A DNA stretch of 64,000 bases, taken from Deltaproteobacteria bacterium. Its GTDB lineage: Bacteria > Desulfobacterota > Binatia > HRBIN30 > JACQVA1. The stretch covers positions 1-64,000 of the forward strand of contig JACOST010000009.1 of NCBI GenBank assembly GCA_016178705.1, in the 5' to 3' direction. Positions 27,923 through 35,973 of this stretch are shown one piece after another. A program made the position numbers and the translations under genes. How positions within the stretch are numbered: position 1 is the stretch's first letter; every line of letters starts with the position of its first letter. The notes under the pieces were generated by a model, which was not told the origin of the DNA, did no database searches, and saw only the letters and a program-made list of their open reading frames with translations.

Positions 27923-28607
27923 GATGGACCTCCTTTTGGTCTCGCTTTCCTCGTCCGCCCCCTCTCCCTCTGGGAGAGGGCTGGGGTGAGGGCACCGTCG
28001 TCCCGCGACCCCTCTTGCCATTCACAGTAGTCAGCCGCTCGATGAGCGCGTCGCGCACGAGGGCGACGGCCGCATCACCCGGGTGCCCAAAGCCGGCGGC
28101 GAGCAGCGACGTGACGCCGTGCACCGCGCTCCAATACGCAAACGCCGCCTCGTCCACCGGCGCCCGCAAGCGATCCGCCGCATCGACCGCCGCTATCGCC
28201 GAGCGCAGCTTGTTGTACGACGCCATGCCGGCCGCCGTCGGCCGCGCATGCGCCGGCTGGAACATCAATCGGTAGTGACTCGGATGGGCGACGCCGTACT
28301 CGACGTAGCGATCGAACCCGACTCGCAACACTTCGACCGGGTCCGCCGGCACCCGTCGCCGCGCCATCGTCCGATCGAACTCGACGAAGCAGTCGCTGAT
28401 GACCCGATCGATCAGCGCCTGCTTGTCTCCGAAGTGATGATAGACGGTCGGCGGCGTCACCGCCGCGCGCAGGCAAATTTCACGGATCGACACCGCGTCC
28501 TCGCCGCCCTGCGCGAGCAGCTGTTCGACGACTTTGAGAATCCGTCGGCGAGTGATCTCCGCCGCTCGATCCCGTCGCACGCTACGCACTGCAACTGCTG
28601 CAATCAT
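27912..28607 (-). CDS. TetR-family transcriptional regulator
   Basis: 231 residues. The DNA-binding domain covers about 17-65 with ISIREICLRAAVTPPTVYHHFGDKQALID-type sequence, helix-turn-helix clear. The ligand domain ends near residue 200; the last 35 residues (PSPQPSPRGRG and following) are encoded by a dispersed GC hairpin element and are probably not functional. The ATG at 28607 lies 11 bases from a perfect palindrome that is likely its own operator. Probably it represses itself and the carotenoid oxygenase. Confidence 0.9.
   Translation of the reverse strand: MIAAVAVRSVRRDRAAEITRRRILKVVEQLLAQGGEDAVSIREICLRAAVTPPTVYHHFGDKQALIDRVISDCFVEFDRTMARRRVPADPVEVLRVGFDRYVEYGVAHPSHYRLMFQPAHARPTAAGMASYNKLRSAIAAVDAADRLRAPVDEAAFAYWSAVHGVTSLLAAGFGHPGDAAVALVRDALIERLTTVNGKRGRGTTVPSPQPSPRGRGGGRGKRDQKEVHHGA
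27960..27980. repeat. Dispersed hairpin element inside the tetR 3' end
   Basis: A perfect 9-bp stem CCCTCTCCC/GGGAGAGGG with a 3-base loop, followed by CTGGGGTGAGGG. This is a widespread short repeat in environmental genomes. In the minus-strand transcript it lies 38 bases before the oxygenase start. Confidence 0.8.
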
Positions 28608-28617
28608 TTCGAGCGGA

Positions 28618-28640
28618 CTACTATAGCGTCGCTATAGTAG
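28618..28640. promoter_or_regulatory. Perfect 23-bp palindromic operator in the tetR promoter
   Basis: The half-site is CTACTATAGCG, one central base, then its exact reverse complement. On the minus strand TTGACT (28641-28646) and TATAGT (28620-28625) could be the -35 and -10, 15 bases apart, with the palindrome filling the spacer. Repressor binding there would block the polymerase. The predicted transcript leader before the ATG at 28607 is only a few bases. Confidence 0.75.
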
Positions 28641-28646
28641 AGTCAA

Positions 28647-29055
28647 GATGGGGGTGCGCCGCCATTCGATGCGAAAGTCTCGATCTTCGGTAGCCGCAGG
28701 CTTCAGCCTGCGCCGTATCACCGCACCAGCCTTCGTAGTGACAACGAAGGGACGCACCCTGGAGGGTGCGGCTACGGGGTGAGCAGAGGACTAGCCTCAA
28801 AGCGAAAATGAACGCACCACAGAGGCACCGAGAACACAGAGACGTGACACAGAGAATCGGGCCTGGACGTCTTTCACGGACGTCATCCGATGATGCTAGT
28901 CGCCGGCGACCTGACAGCTCGGACATCCTTGTCCCCCTGGGCTCTCTGTGCTCTCGGTGGTGAGATCTCTTTCTGGATCGAGGTTAGCTGTCTCTTGGTC
29001 AGGCGAGGATGTGCTCCATTCGTTCCTGATCCGTCAAACATGGTATGCGTTGGTC
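28647..29055. other. Intergenic region rich in short dispersed repeats
   Basis: About 400 bases without a gene. It holds GC-rich inverted words (GTAGCCGCAGGCTTCAGCCT near 28690 and GCACCCTGGAGGGTGCGGC near 28755) and two inverted ACCACAGAG...CACAGAG-type segments near 28815 and 28937, all typical of repeat families between genes. No RNA gene recognised. Confidence 0.6.
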
Positions 29056-29826
29056 ATGGCGCTTGCCCGCGATGCCTCGGTCAACGACGTGCTCCGCGGC
29101 CTCGAAGCCGACGGTTACGCGATCATCGAGAGTCTGATCGATCCACAAGATGCGCGACGCATCCGTGCTGAACTCGCGCAGGTGTTGGCAGCGACTCCGC
29201 AAGGGCGCAATTCCTTCGAAGGTTTTGGAACGCGCCGCGTGTACGCGTTGTTCGCGAAGACACGAACGTTCGATGCGCCGGCCATCCATCCGCTGGTGCT
29301 CGGCGTCCTCGACCGCGTGCTCGGGCACTATCAATTCAGCGCGCCGGTCGCGATCGAGGTTGGGCCGGGCGAGGCCGCGCAAGCGCTGCATCGCGACGAC
29401 GGCGTCTACCCGCTGCCGCAGCCGCATGCCGATGTGGTGGTCAACACGATGTGGGCACTCGACGACTTCACCGCGGCCAACGGGGCGACGCGTTTGGTCC
29501 CGGGCAGTCATCACGGGCACGAGCGACGGCCCGACGAAAGTACGCCAACGATCGCAGCGGAGATGTCGGCTGGGTCGATGATGTTCTACGTCGGCAGCGT
29601 GTGGCACGGCGGCGGCGCCAACACCACCGAGCGTCCGCGATTGGGCGTCATCCTCGAATACGTTGCGTCGTGGCTGCGGCCGCAAGAGAATCACATTCTT
29701 GCCGTTCCGCGCGAGATCGCACGCACCCTGCCCGAGCGCTTGCAGGAGCTGCTCGGCTACAACATCCATCCGCCGTTCCTCGGCTACGTCGACGGCCGCC
29801 ACCCGCGGCGGACGCTCGATGCCTGA
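29056..29826 (+). CDS. Phytanoyl-CoA dioxygenase (PhyH) family protein
   Basis: 256 residues from the ATG at 29056. The 2-oxoglutarate/Fe(II) facial triad is visible: His and Asp in ALHRDDGVYPLP and the distal His in GSVWHGGGAN, with Arg in TTERPRLGV as the cosubstrate ligand. The substrate is not predictable. It ends with LGYVDGRHPRRTL, common in PhyH proteins. An upstream in-frame start at 28948 is not supported by the family start. Confidence 0.88.
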   Translation: MALARDASVNDVLRGLEADGYAIIESLIDPQDARRIRAELAQVLAATPQGRNSFEGFGTRRVYALFAKTRTFDAPAIHPLVLGVLDRVLGHYQFSAPVAIEVGPGEAAQALHRDDGVYPLPQPHADVVVNTMWALDDFTAANGATRLVPGSHHGHERRPDESTPTIAAEMSAGSMMFYVGSVWHGGGANTTERPRLGVILEYVASWLRPQENHILAVPREIARTLPERLQELLGYNIHPPFLGYVDGRHPRRTLDA

Positions 29827-29902
29827 ACCTGTCGTGTTGCCTGCGGCCGGCAGGCTTCTGAGGCAGTGCCCCCTGAGGACACCAAGGCCTATTCATCAAA
29901 CC

Positions 29903-30607
29903 TTGCCTGGACTACCGAATTGGTCGGTACACTCAATTCATAAGCGCAGTGTTGCTGCCATCGTAGCCGCGGCGTGTTCGCTGCTCGCGCAAGGATGTGC
30001 AGTTCTCTTCTCAACCGACTATTACACGCCCTTGCCACCAGCGATGTCGAAGCAACCCGACTCCACGGCACGCACGTGCTACCAGGCGACGGTTTCAGAT
30101 GATGGCCCAATCGCGGTGCTCTCCCGCGACGACATTTCGATCCGAGTTTACCCTCGCCGAGGAGAGTTCATCTGGACGGCCGGGCCTCGCTTCCCGTTTC
30201 CGCTCCCGGTGATCCCCGCGATATTCTGGAACGGCGAGAGCGATCTCTGGCACGAACCATTTCCGGTGATGCTCGAACTCCAGGCTCACGAAAACGGAAC
30301 GGTGATCGATCCCCACAAGGTGACGCTCCGGCTACCTCGCGATGCAGTCGGACGGCCTCCTTCCGTCGAGATCGAAAATCACCTCGGCTTGCTTTTTTGT
30401 CAGCCGTTCGGCCAGGAGGAATTGGAGATCTCAACAGGCGAATACACGAAGATCCTGCTCTGGTATCATATCTCCGGTGAGTTTGCTCCAAAGACCTTGC
30501 AGCTCGAAATCGACGGCCTCCGCCGCGGTGCGGCAGCACTACCCCCATCGATACTAGAGCTTCGGCTCGTCAGCGATTGGATAGTCTGTCGCTCGCCCTA
30601 CCTGTGA
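29903..30607 (+). CDS. Hypothetical lipoprotein
   Basis: 234 residues if started at the TTG at 29903; an ATG at 29819 overlapping the PhyH end would add 28 residues. The N-terminus HKRSVAAIVAAACSLLAQGC is a lipoprotein signal with Cys as the lipidation site. The mature part is beta-rich (ISIRVYPRRGEFIWT, VIDPHKVTLRLPRD, LELRLVSDWI). No family recognised. It probably sits in the outer membrane facing the periplasm. The IS lies 46 bases beyond its stop. Confidence 0.6.
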   Translation: MPGLPNWSVHSIHKRSVAAIVAAACSLLAQGCAVLFSTDYYTPLPPAMSKQPDSTARTCYQATVSDDGPIAVLSRDDISIRVYPRRGEFIWTAGPRFPFPLPVIPAIFWNGESDLWHEPFPVMLELQAHENGTVIDPHKVTLRLPRDAVGRPPSVEIENHLGLLFCQPFGQEELEISTGEYTKILLWYHISGEFAPKTLQLEIDGLRRGAAALPPSILELRLVSDWIVCRSPYL

Positions 30608-30653
30608 GCTGACGCCTCCGCCTCCAGGCAGACAGGTGCGCGGTGCAGCTAAC

Positions 30654-32448
30654 GAGCTTGTAGAAAAACCCGGTGGCGGTTGGCAAATGCTTTCCCTGGC
30701 GATCGTGGCAGCACGGATCTCATCCGACGGTCAGCTCGGCTCGCCCGGCGAGGGCTGAACCAGCGCGCCGCTTTGTCGGCTGCGCGGCCTTCATGCCGCG
30801 GCGTAGTGCGCGATCTTCTCGATGTTGTGCACCAGCGTGAAGAGCTTCCACTGCGCGTCCACCTTCTTATGCCCACGCAACGTGAAGCGCCGCATGCCCT
30901 TGTTCTGGAGGTTGCCGAACACCGGTTCCACCGTGGCGATCCGGCGGCCGTAGATCAATCGGCCCAGCGGGCTGTCGATCTTGCGCTTCATCGCCTCGAT
31001 CGCGGGCGGCGGCGCCGGTGGCGCTCGGCGTGCTCCCGGCACGCGCTCTTTGAAGAACACCACCTGACGTTGCGCGGTGCGCTCCGGGTGGCGCAAACAC
31101 TGGCGGCGCAGCTCACAGGGGCCGCACGCGCGCTTCGGCGCCTTGAAGTGGGCGCCACGATAGCCCCCCGTGACGATGTCGACGCCGCTGCGGTAGAGCT
31201 TCTGCCCCGCTGGGCAGATGCAGGTTTGCTTGCTCTCATCGTAGACAAAGTCGGCGGGCGTGAACCACTTGTGCTCCACCGCTCCACTGCGGCGGCGCTG
31301 CTCTTTGCGGTGCCGCTCCTTGTACCGGCCCGCATTCGCAAAGGCCGGGTCCCGCCGCCGCATCTCCCGATCGGCCACATACGCATCCACGTCGCTGTGC
31401 ACGATGTACTCCATACTCTTGGCGCTGTGGTAGCCGCTGTCGGCCGTCAGCGTGGCCTGCACAAACACATCCTGGGTACGCCCGATCGCCGCGAAGGTCT
31501 CCCGTGTCGCCTGGACCATCGGTTCGAGCAGGTGGTTCTCTTGCCCCTCGCCGAGCGCCTCGGCATGCACCACGATCTGGTGGCGGTCGTCGACCATCGC
31601 GACCCCATTGTACCCCTGGATCACGCCGTGCGTGGTCGCCATCTTCGCACTGTCCGGATCGGTGATGTTGCTCTTCCGTTCGTTGCCGCTTGGACCGATG
31701 TTCTTCTTCGCGCTCAAGAGAAACGTCTTGATCTTCTGGATCTTTGTCCGGTAGGTCGCCAGCTTCTTCTCGTCCTGTTCCGCCACCGGTCCGTGCTGCT
31801 CGCGTTCATCGCGGTCGCGATGGCGGCGCACGATCTCTTGCGCCGCTTTCTCCATCTTCTGCTGCCGCTCGCGCAGCTCCTCGTGCGTCCCACTCCATTG
31901 CTTGGAGGCATTCGAGGGCAGCTTGCACCCGTCGACCGCGAAGTGCTCCTTGCCGAGCAGCCCGAGCTCCTCGCAGTACAGCAGCACGTCGCGGAACAGC
32001 TGCACGATCTCCTGCTCCAGCTCACTCACAAACCCCGCGATCGTCGTGAAGTGGGGCCGCGTGTCCGCCGATAGCGCCATGAACACGACGTTGCGGCGGC
32101 AGGCTTCCTCCAGCTTGCGGTTCGATACCATGCCCTTCGAGTACCCGTACAGCACGATCTTGAGCAGCACCTTCGGATCGTAGGCCAGGCGCCCGGTGTC
32201 GTCGTTGCGGTAGCGCGCCGCGAACACCGTCAGATCCAGGTGCGCCTCGACGATCTCGTTAAGCGCGTACTCGAACGAGCCCGCCACGATCTGATCCGCG
32301 TAGCTCAGCGGGATCATCTTGTCCTGCTTCAGGTTGTACGGCTTGTACCGCGCCATCCGCCCCTCCCCATCCCCTCAGCCGTCTCCGCATCGAGACGCTG
32401 CTCGGTAACACTGATTCTACAGGACGTGCGGAGTTTTTCTACAAGCTC
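30654..32448 (-). mobile_element. Complete IS1182-type insertion sequence
   Basis: About 1.8 kb bounded by inverted repeats GAGCTTGTAGAAAAAC (30654-30669) and GTTTTTCTACAAGCTC (32433-32448). It carries one intact transposase. AAC flanks both ends, which may be a 3-base target duplication or a shared preference, because the partial copy at the left edge also has AAC outside its end. About 120 bases of noncoding DNA lie between the left end and the transposase stop. Confidence 0.92.
30791..32356 (-). CDS. IS1182-family transposase, intact
   Basis: 521 residues. The N-terminal DUF772-type domain has GRLAYDPKVLLKIVLYGYSKGM and TRPHFTTIAGF. The DDE catalytic domain has the first Asp in EHFAVDGCKLPSNASKQWSG, the second in TADSGYHSAKS and a Glu near EPVFGNLQNKGM. 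A Cys-rich segment (CGPCELRRQC) precedes the end. No frameshift or stop, so the element may still move. Encoded inside the complete IS. Confidence 0.93.
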   Translation of the reverse strand: MARYKPYNLKQDKMIPLSYADQIVAGSFEYALNEIVEAHLDLTVFAARYRNDDTGRLAYDPKVLLKIVLYGYSKGMVSNRKLEEACRRNVVFMALSADTRPHFTTIAGFVSELEQEIVQLFRDVLLYCEELGLLGKEHFAVDGCKLPSNASKQWSGTHEELRERQQKMEKAAQEIVRRHRDRDEREQHGPVAEQDEKKLATYRTKIQKIKTFLLSAKKNIGPSGNERKSNITDPDSAKMATTHGVIQGYNGVAMVDDRHQIVVHAEALGEGQENHLLEPMVQATRETFAAIGRTQDVFVQATLTADSGYHSAKSMEYIVHSDVDAYVADREMRRRDPAFANAGRYKERHRKEQRRRSGAVEHKWFTPADFVYDESKQTCICPAGQKLYRSGVDIVTGGYRGAHFKAPKRACGPCELRRQCLRHPERTAQRQVVFFKERVPGARRAPPAPPPAIEAMKRKIDSPLGRLIYGRRIATVEPVFGNLQNKGMRRFTLRGHKKVDAQWKLFTLVHNIEKIAHYAAA

Positions 32449-32486
32449 AACACCTCGCGCTCGTTGTCACCGTGGCAGCCCCCGCT

Positions 32487-32514
32487 CCACACCAATAGCG
32501 AGCGCAGCATGACG
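32487..32514 (-). pseudogene. Possible remnant of an FAD monooxygenase 3' end
   Basis: These 28 bases match 37733-37760, inside the FAD oxidoreductase gene, at 25 positions; both read on the minus strand as LRSLLVW-type sequence. The neighbouring bases are weaker and the frame is not open. It may be the relic of a paralogue beside the IS. Confidence 0.35.
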
Positions 32515-32576
32515 CCACCACGCCGCCGTCCTCGAAGAGACGCAACGGGTTCATCTCATCGCCGCATTTGGGCCTA

Positions 32577-32604
32577 TTGACTGACCTAGTCGGTCATGTA
32601 TAAA
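32577..32604 (+). promoter_or_regulatory. Promoter with embedded TetR operator, near-leaderless start
   Basis: TTGACT (32577-32582) and TATAAA (32599-32604) are 16 bases apart. An imperfect palindrome TGACTGACC-TAGTCGGTCA overlaps the -35 and spacer (32578-32596), a form common for TetR operators. The ATG of the regulator at 32612 is 7 bases past the -10, so transcription should begin at or next to the start codon. Confidence 0.7.
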
Positions 32605-32611
32605 GCCCGCC

Positions 32612-33316
32612 ATGGCTCGCACGATTCCCGCCGACCGTTTTCAGCAACTCATCGACTGCGCCACGCAGGTGTTCATCGAACAGGGATACGCTCGCACGCA
32701 GATGGCCGATGTCGCCAACGCGATGGGCATCGCTAAAGGGACATTGTATCTCTACGTCGAAAGCAAGGATGCGCTCTTCGATCTGGTCGTGCGCTCGGCC
32801 GACGCAGAGCATCCCATTGCGACACCACCAACGCTCCCGGTCCGCACACCGAAACCCGGCAGGACCGTCCAGCACGTGCGCACACGTTTGGCGGAACAGG
32901 CACCAGTGCCGGCGCTCGTTGCGGCGCTCGTGCGCCAACGCGTCGCCAATCCACGCGCGGAACTCACCCAGATCATTCGCGAGATCTACGGCACGATCAG
33001 CCGTAACCGGCGCGGCATCAAACTGATGGACCGGTCGGCGCAGTTCCACCCCGAACTCGCCAGCTTGTGGTTCGCGGGAGCACGCGGCGCGCTCATCGAG
33101 GGGCTCTCGAACTACCTGGGGAATCGGATTCGCAAGAAGCTGTTCCGCCCGGTTCCCGATGTTGCCGTCGCGGCACGCGTCATCATGGAAACGATCGTGA
33201 CGTGGGCCGTTCACCGTCACTGGGACCCGTCCCCCCAAGTGATCGACGATCAAGTCGCTGAGGACACGGTGGTCCAATTCATTGTCGGCGGCTTGATGAA
33301 GGAGGCACGATCATGA
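32612..33316 (+). CDS. TetR-family transcriptional regulator
   Basis: 234 residues. The helix-turn-helix region is TQMADVANAMGIAKGTLYLYVESKDALFD (about 28-57). The C-terminal domain is of the AcrR type with no ligand motif readable. There is no ribosome site upstream, in line with a leaderless message. Its stop overlaps the next start (ATGA), so it is co-transcribed with and probably represses the acyltransferase gene. Confidence 0.92.
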   Translation: MARTIPADRFQQLIDCATQVFIEQGYARTQMADVANAMGIAKGTLYLYVESKDALFDLVVRSADAEHPIATPPTLPVRTPKPGRTVQHVRTRLAEQAPVPALVAALVRQRVANPRAELTQIIREIYGTISRNRRGIKLMDRSAQFHPELASLWFAGARGALIEGLSNYLGNRIRKKLFRPVPDVAVAARVIMETIVTWAVHRHWDPSPQVIDDQVAEDTVVQFIVGGLMKEARS

Positions 33317-34992
33317 TTCCGGGCTCATCGACGACCGATGCGACGCGTCGCTACGACATCGACTGGCTGCGCGTCTTCGCCACGTACCTACTCTTCGTCT
33401 TCCATGTCGCGATGGTCTTCAACCCCGCGCCCTTCTACCACATCCGCAACGCCGACCTTTCGTTCGGCATGCTGGTGCTGAGCGGCTTCATCAGCCTGTG
33501 GCACATGCCGCTCTTCTTCCTCTTGGCAGGCTGGTCCGCGTGTTCCTCCCTGCAGGCGCGGGGCCGCCGAGACTTTCTCAAAGAACGGATCTTCAAATTG
33601 TGGATTCCCTTGGTCATGGGCTGCGCGCTCGTCTGCCCACCGATCAAGTACCTAGAACTCCGCAGCGGCCTCGATTTGAACTACGCCGGATTGCGCGTCA
33701 GTCCCGCTCTCGAAGCCGGATTCAAGCTCGTCATTCCAGGCAGCCTCCCTGTCGCGGCCCCATTCGACGAGACCTTTCGCACCTTCCTGCCCAGCTTCTT
33801 CACACACCTCAGTCGATTCAGTTGGTCGCATCTCTGGTTCATCGCCTACTTATTCACGTTCACCGTGCTCTACCAGCCGCTGCTCGGCTGGCTCATGCGA
33901 CTGCGACCACTGTCGCCGAACACACGTGTGTCCTCGGCATGGGTTTACCTACCCACGCTCCCGTTGGCATTGATCCAGTTGACCCTTCGCGAGCGCTGGC
34001 CCGGAATCCAAAACCTCTTCGACGACTGGGCGAATATCGCCTACTACAGCACCTACCTGTTCGCGGGATTTTTGCTGGCACGCTTCCCAGAATTTGAAGC
34101 GGCCGCATACCAGGAACGTACGCGTGCACTGACTCTCGGTATCGCCACCGTGCTGGTGTTGCTGGTTGCGGTCCTCGGCGTCTTCAGCTCGCCCACCATT
34201 CTCCTGGCAGGCTCCGCGATTGCCGGGTGGTGCTTCATCGTGGCGTTGCTCGGTTTCGCGAATCGCTATCTCGCGCGCACCAGCACGATACTCCCCTACC
34301 TCACCGAGTCCGCCTTCCCAGTGTACATCCTCCATCAACCCGCGATTGTCCTCATCGGATACGGGCTCATCCAGCTTTCGCTTGGCATCGCCGCCAAGTT
34401 CACGCTGCTTCTGATCGCCGCGGTCGTCGCCACACTCGGCGTCTATCACCTCGTGGTGCGCCGCTTCGCCATGACTCGGTTTCTGCTCGGCATGAAGCCG
34501 AAGGCGAGGTACGCGCACCTTCGCGCACTCGCCCCGACGACTGCTGTTCTCATCGTCGGCGTCATCTTCGGCTTGCTATTCAGCCATCCGGCGCGAGCCG
34601 AAACCCCAATGGGCCTCTGGTATGCGGAAGGAGGCGCGGCGCAGGTCGAGGTCACCGCCTGCGGCGAGGGCCTTTGCGGTCGCGTGGTGTGGCTGCGCTC
34701 ACCGTTCGACGAAGACGGCTGCGAGCAGCGCGACAATCGTAATCCGGACCCGGCGCTGCGCGACCGGCCGCTCGTCGGCATCCAGATTCTCGCGGGACTC
34801 GAAGCGATTGATGCTCGGGCCTGGAGTGGCGGCACGATCTACGACCCGGCGAGCGGCAATACCTACCGCTGCAGCTTGCAACTCGATGGAGAGAACCGTC
34901 TCCGCCTCCGCGGCTACATCGGCGTGCCCCTGCTCGGCCGCACCACTACGTGGATTCGAGCCGGAATGGAAAACCAGATGTGCAAGCGCTGA
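33313..34992 (+). CDS. Acyltransferase-3 membrane protein fused to a DUF2147 domain
   Basis: 559 residues. Residues 1-395 are a typical acyltransferase-3 (OafA/OpgC-like) membrane domain starting RRYDIDWLRVFATYLLFVFHVAMVF, with the conserved His after about 10 membrane helices' first segment, and SAFPVYILHQPAIV near the end. Residues 400-425 form a last membrane helix ending in an Ala-x-Ala site (HPARAETP). Residues 430-555 match DUF2147: GLWYAEGGA, LCGRVVWLRSP, NPDPALRDRPLVGIQIL, GGTIYDPASGNTY. DUF2147 is normally a separate small exported protein, so this is a fusion placing it in the periplasm. No frameshift is seen. Confidence 0.88.
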   Translation: MIPGSSTTDATRRYDIDWLRVFATYLLFVFHVAMVFNPAPFYHIRNADLSFGMLVLSGFISLWHMPLFFLLAGWSACSSLQARGRRDFLKERIFKLWIPLVMGCALVCPPIKYLELRSGLDLNYAGLRVSPALEAGFKLVIPGSLPVAAPFDETFRTFLPSFFTHLSRFSWSHLWFIAYLFTFTVLYQPLLGWLMRLRPLSPNTRVSSAWVYLPTLPLALIQLTLRERWPGIQNLFDDWANIAYYSTYLFAGFLLARFPEFEAAAYQERTRALTLGIATVLVLLVAVLGVFSSPTILLAGSAIAGWCFIVALLGFANRYLARTSTILPYLTESAFPVYILHQPAIVLIGYGLIQLSLGIAAKFTLLLIAAVVATLGVYHLVVRRFAMTRFLLGMKPKARYAHLRALAPTTAVLIVGVIFGLLFSHPARAETPMGLWYAEGGAAQVEVTACGEGLCGRVVWLRSPFDEDGCEQRDNRNPDPALRDRPLVGIQILAGLEAIDARAWSGGTIYDPASGNTYRCSLQLDGENRLRLRGYIGVPLLGRTTTWIRAGMENQMCKR

Positions 34993-35025
34993 GGCTCATC
35001 GCCAGAACACGACAGGAGCACTGAC

Positions 35026-35229
35026 ATGAAAGTTCGCTACTTCTATCCCCTCATCGGCTTCGTGGTCCCGACGCTCGTCATCGGCTACGGGATCGTGATC
35101 CCGCGCAGTTGTATCGCCGGGCTCAACGATCTCACGATCGGCTTCGCCAGCAGCGTGATCGGCGCGTGCGCGACCTACTACTTCGGCGTGCGCGCCGTTT
35201 CCCACGATCTCAATCCCGGCGGTTCGTGA
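35026..35229 (+). CDS. Small membrane protein
   Basis: 67 residues with a good ribosome site (AGGAG, 8 bases before the ATG). Two predicted membrane segments (YPLIGFVVPTLVIGYGIVIP and LTIGFASSVIGACATYYFGV). Unknown function; 33 bases after the acyltransferase, probably the same transcript. Confidence 0.65.
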   Translation: MKVRYFYPLIGFVVPTLVIGYGIVIPRSCIAGLNDLTIGFASSVIGACATYYFGVRAVSHDLNPGGS

Positions 35230-35287
35230 CCAACTCGTCGGCCGCCGGTTCGGCGGAGCGATGATAGACTTGATGGAGGTACCGCCA

Positions 35288-35914
35288 ATGCGACGCCCTG
35301 AATTCATCGCGCGTCAAAGTCGGTGCCCGACGGGGCTCTTGGGTCGATTCATCGCCCGCATCATGGCGGCCGAGACGGCGGAAGCCAACGTAGAGCTGCT
35401 GTCGCTGCTGAATCCGCAGCCGACCGATCACCTCCTCGAAATCGGTTTCGGGCACGGCCGCACAATCGAGCGCGCGGCGGCGCAGGTGCCGCACGGGATC
35501 GTTGCCGGCGTGGATCTCTCCGAAGAGATGGTCCGCATGGCCACTCACCACCTTCGTCACTTGATTCGCGAGCAGCGCGTCGACCTGCAGCTCGGCGACA
35601 GCGCCCACCTGCAGTACCCCGACGGTCGCTTCGACCGAGCCTACTCGTTGCACACGCTGTACTTCTGGCCCGATCCACAGCAGCACCTGCGCGAGATCTA
35701 CCGGGTTCTCAAACCGGGGGGACGCTTCGTGATCGGCTTCGGGCCACGCGATGACGAGAAGGCGAGCGCGAGCTTCCCCGCGACGGTCTATCGGTTCTAC
35801 ACCAGCGATGAGGTACGTGATCTGCTCGATCAAGTCGGTTTCCGAGACATCGACATGATCCCGCGTTCGATCTCATCGCGTACCATCGTCTTTGCTATCG
35901 CCCACCGGCGCTAG
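35288..35914 (+). CDS. SAM-dependent class I methyltransferase
   Basis: 208 residues from the ATG at 35288, which has GGAGG 8 bases upstream. Motif I is LLEIGFGHGRTIE, followed by GVDLSEEMVRMA, the acceptor loop RAYSLHTLYFWPD and EIYRVLKPGGRFVIGF, which is the UbiE/Methyltransf_11 pattern. The acceptor cannot be told. It follows the small membrane protein on the same strand. Confidence 0.87.
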   Translation: MRRPEFIARQSRCPTGLLGRFIARIMAAETAEANVELLSLLNPQPTDHLLEIGFGHGRTIERAAAQVPHGIVAGVDLSEEMVRMATHHLRHLIREQRVDLQLGDSAHLQYPDGRFDRAYSLHTLYFWPDPQQHLREIYRVLKPGGRFVIGFGPRDDEKASASFPATVYRFYTSDEVRDLLDQVGFRDIDMIPRSISSRTIVFAIAHRR

Positions 35915-35973
35915 CGGTGGATTCGCCGCCGACCTGATGGCCGCACCTTCGCCACCATGGTACAGCGGGACGC

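Noticed and set aside
30680-32074. Plus-strand frame inside the IS
   Set aside because: Antisense to the intact transposase with no motif, so a shadow frame.
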